Assembly: GCA_002336895.1 (NCBI GenBank)
Contig: DDFC01000041.1
Location: 1-7,931, forward strand
Length of the DNA: 7,931 nucleotides
DNA from: Verrucomicrobiaceae bacterium UBA1938
GTDB taxonomy: Bacteria > Verrucomicrobiota > Verrucomicrobiia > Verrucomicrobiales > Verrucomicrobiaceae
Reading direction: 5' to 3'
Shown here: piece after piece, positions 6,467 through 7,931 of the stretch
Numbering within the stretch: position 1 is the stretch's first letter
Layout: every line of letters begins with the position of its first letter
Position numbers and translations under genes: made by a program
Notes under the pieces: generated by a model
The model's input: the letters and a program-made list of their open reading frames with translations, nothing else
What the model was told of the DNA's origin: nothing
Database searches by the model: none

Positions 6467-7931
6467 GGATGATTGAGGATGTTGTTGTAAATGTCGGTGG
6501 AGACATCAGCGGCAAACTTCGTCTTAATCGCCGCGCCTGTGACATTCGTGAGCTTCACGCTTTCGAGAGCTGTCTCATGCGACAAGAACTCAACCTCGAT
6601 AATGACACCTCGGATGGGATGGTAATCGGATGTGTTGCCATAGCTCGAATCGCTGATGACCGCAAACTCACCCGACTTCGGATCACGATGTTTGCCTCCT
6701 GGATCAGAGGCTTTAACCGCAGCTAGTGTGGAGCTTTGCACACTCATTCCAAGTTGATCATCCTCCGCCGCATTAACCTGACCAGTGGAACGTGTAACGT
6801 ATTCAGTTCCCCGTGACGCCGTAGATGCGGCTGAGTTGAAGTGGATGCTGAGGAACACATCAGCACCTTTGTCCCTCGCGAGATTTGCACGAGCGGTATT
6901 CTCCATGTATTCGCCCGTGGTTTTGCGTGTCATATAGAGCTTCAAGTTGTGCTTCTCTGCACCAAACTTATCAGTCACCTTCTGTTTGAGGCTCAGCGAA
7001 TATTCGAGTGCCAAGTCCTTTTCCAAGATGGTGCTGTCCGTGCGTCCGACCGCACCCGAGTCTAGCCCGCCGTGTCCTGGATCAATGACTACGACGCCGG
7101 ACACTTCCATGTCGATCAAGTCAATCGGAGTGCTCATGCCTTCGATCTGGATTTTAACTCTGACTTGGTTGAACCCAATCGGCGGCACGTTCACGCGGAT
7201 AGCCGTATGCCCATCGGCTCCGACTCTGGTTTCACCTGTAGTCTGAGATACCTTGCGGAAGCTGCTCGCATCATACGCCGTGGATGCCTCGAAGCGGTCC
7301 TTGTGATTCGGACTCTTGTCCCAATCGCCGCGTATGGTTGCCGGTGTCGTGCCTGGCAGTGCTTCAAGTGTCCAGGTGACTTTCTTGTCCTTCATCGCAT
7401 CACCGATCCTCACTTTGATCTCACGATGAGCGATCTTGTTGGCATTCGGATCAACCTCAACGAACTGAGTTAACGGCCTGCCACTGCTAGGCTTCTCCGA
7501 CCCAGCAATATCGTTGCCGTCTTCGTCTTTCACCTTGGGTGACAACTCCACAACCTCCACCTTCGTAAGAGTCTTCACCTCCATATCCGGCCTGAGCTGG
7601 ATGGTGCCATGGCTGTCGTCGCCACCTTCAAGCGGCTGGGTGCGGCCTTTGGGGATGGTCACTGACACCGTGCGGTAGGTTTTGGGGGCGGCGGGGCTGG
7701 CGGAGCTTGAACTGGCGGAGCTTGAACTGCCGGTGCTCAGCAGGAAGGTGAACGTGGTGTCCTCCTTCACCGGCTTGGAGGACCTCATGCGCACATCTGT
7801 CCAGCTGCCCACCACAAAACCTTTATACCTGCTCGTGCCAGCGCTCACCGAGTCGGTGCTGGACTGACCTGCCACAAAGGCAGCTCTGTCGATTCCATTC
7901 ATCACCTCCGATAATGCAGGACCATCCCCCT
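6463..7931 (-). CDS. N-acetylmuramoyl-L-alanine amidase (Amidase_3 type), 5' end beyond right edge
   Basis: This predicted zinc amidase cuts the bond between MurNAc and the stem peptide of peptidoglycan. Numbering from GTG 7905 (480 residues to the stop), the C-terminal domain (~268-480) has IDPGHGG (His278), ILEKDLAL (Glu295) and FLSIHFNS (His355) as zinc ligands, with Arg327 and Arg339 as in the family. Its catalytic Glu437 is in IIEVEFLSHE, where the usual E-x-GF-x-SN reads E-V-EF-LSH. Upstream is a Ser/Ala linker (~58-71) and a beta-rich, Ig-like region (~80-268, with KKVTWTLEALPG and GFNQVRVKIQIEG). The frame is open to the right edge. GTG 7905 and ATG 7902 lie on or 2 nt from the nearest GGAGG (7909-7905), too close to serve as starts, so I treat the gene as 5'-partial. 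No signal peptide is visible here; it would lie outside the window. Its stop overlaps the next gene's start. Confidence 0.9.
   Translation of the reverse strand, partial: GDGPALSEVMNGIDRAAFVAGQSSTDSVSAGTSRYKGFVVGSWTDVRMRSSKPVKEDTTFTFLLSTGSSSSASSSSASPAAPKTYRTVSVTIPKGRTQPLEGGDDSHGTIQLRPDMEVKTLTKVEVVELSPKVKDEDGNDIAGSEKPSSGRPLTQFVEVDPNANKIAHREIKVRIGDAMKDKKVTWTLEALPGTTPATIRGDWDKSPNHKDRFEASTAYDASSFRKVSQTTGETRVGADGHTAIRVNVPPIGFNQVRVKIQIEGMSTPIDLIDMEVSGVVVIDPGHGGLDSGAVGRTDSTILEKDLALEYSLSLKQKVTDKFGAEKHNLKLYMTRKTTGEYMENTARANLARDKGADVFLSIHFNSAASTASRGTEYVTRSTGQVNAAEDDQLGMSVQSSTLAAVKASDPGGKHRDPKSGEFAVISDSSYGNTSDYHPIRGVIIEVEFLSHETALESVKLTNVTGAAIKTKFAADVSTDIYNNILNHP
7697..7726 (-). repeat. 15-bp perfect tandem duplication in the amidase Ser-rich linker
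   Basis: CTGGCGGAGCTTGAA occurs twice head to tail (7697-7711, 7712-7726), followed by a partial third copy (CTGCCGG). Being a multiple of three, it keeps the frame and lengthens a Ser/Ser/Ala/Ser linker between two beta-rich parts of the amidase. Copy number could vary between strains by slippage. Confidence 0.8.

Noticed and set aside
7845..7909. GGAGG at 7909-7905 with ATG 7898 at ideal spacing, suggesting a new gene start
   Set aside because: That ATG is out of frame with the amidase and ends after 17 codons. The in-frame GTG and ATG are too close to the GGAGG. The upstream frame is open, so an internal position in a longer gene is more likely.

Overview
The window looks like a piece of an accessory locus carrying a polymorphic-toxin type effector. 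Every gene I can support lies on the minus strand, so the genes read from high to low coordinates. Overall G+C is moderately high. The mix of He_PIG/Ig-like repeat proteins, an extracytoplasmic protein with a C-terminal anchor and an ISL3-type transposase remnant fits a Gram-negative bacterium, perhaps Verrucomicrobiota or Planctomycetota. That placement is an inference from protein style only; there is no rRNA or other marker in the window.

Reading in gene order: (1) 7931-6463 is a cell-wall amidase (Amidase_3 type) with all expected zinc and catalytic residues, whose frame stays open past the right edge. (2) 6466-5558 encodes a small extracytoplasmic protein with a weak signal peptide, two beta-propeller-like segments and a C-terminal membrane anchor. 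It overlaps the amidase stop by four bases (GTGA), so the two are probably translationally coupled. (3) 5525-5400 holds the N-terminal ~42 codons of what looks like an ISL3-family transposase, cut off abruptly. (4) 5407-2129 encodes a ~1,090-residue protein: Ig-like and LamG-like beta domains, a long helical/hydrophobic region, a pretoxin HINT autoprocessing domain and a C-terminal domain with GIY-YIG nuclease features. Its natural 5' end appears to have been lost at the transposase remnant. (5) 2099-1248 encodes the likely immunity protein, an Imm26-like domain fused to a second small domain. (6) 1247-683 is gene-free but unusually rich in perfect inverted repeats, like a structured RNA or a structured interspersed repeat. 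(7) 682-2 is a coding fragment of a He_PIG/Ig-like repeat protein whose 5' end is missing and whose 3' end runs off the left edge.

The inferred working model is a secreted or surface toxin whose HINT domain cuts off a nuclease tip, guarded by the adjacent immunity gene, with an amidase and an anchored partner upstream. Two truncated reading frames (at ~5400 and ~683), a transposase stub and a drop in G+C over the toxin tip and immunity gene suggest the locus was assembled by recombination. The toxin may now lack its export signal. The most unexplained item is the structured element at about 787-1129.
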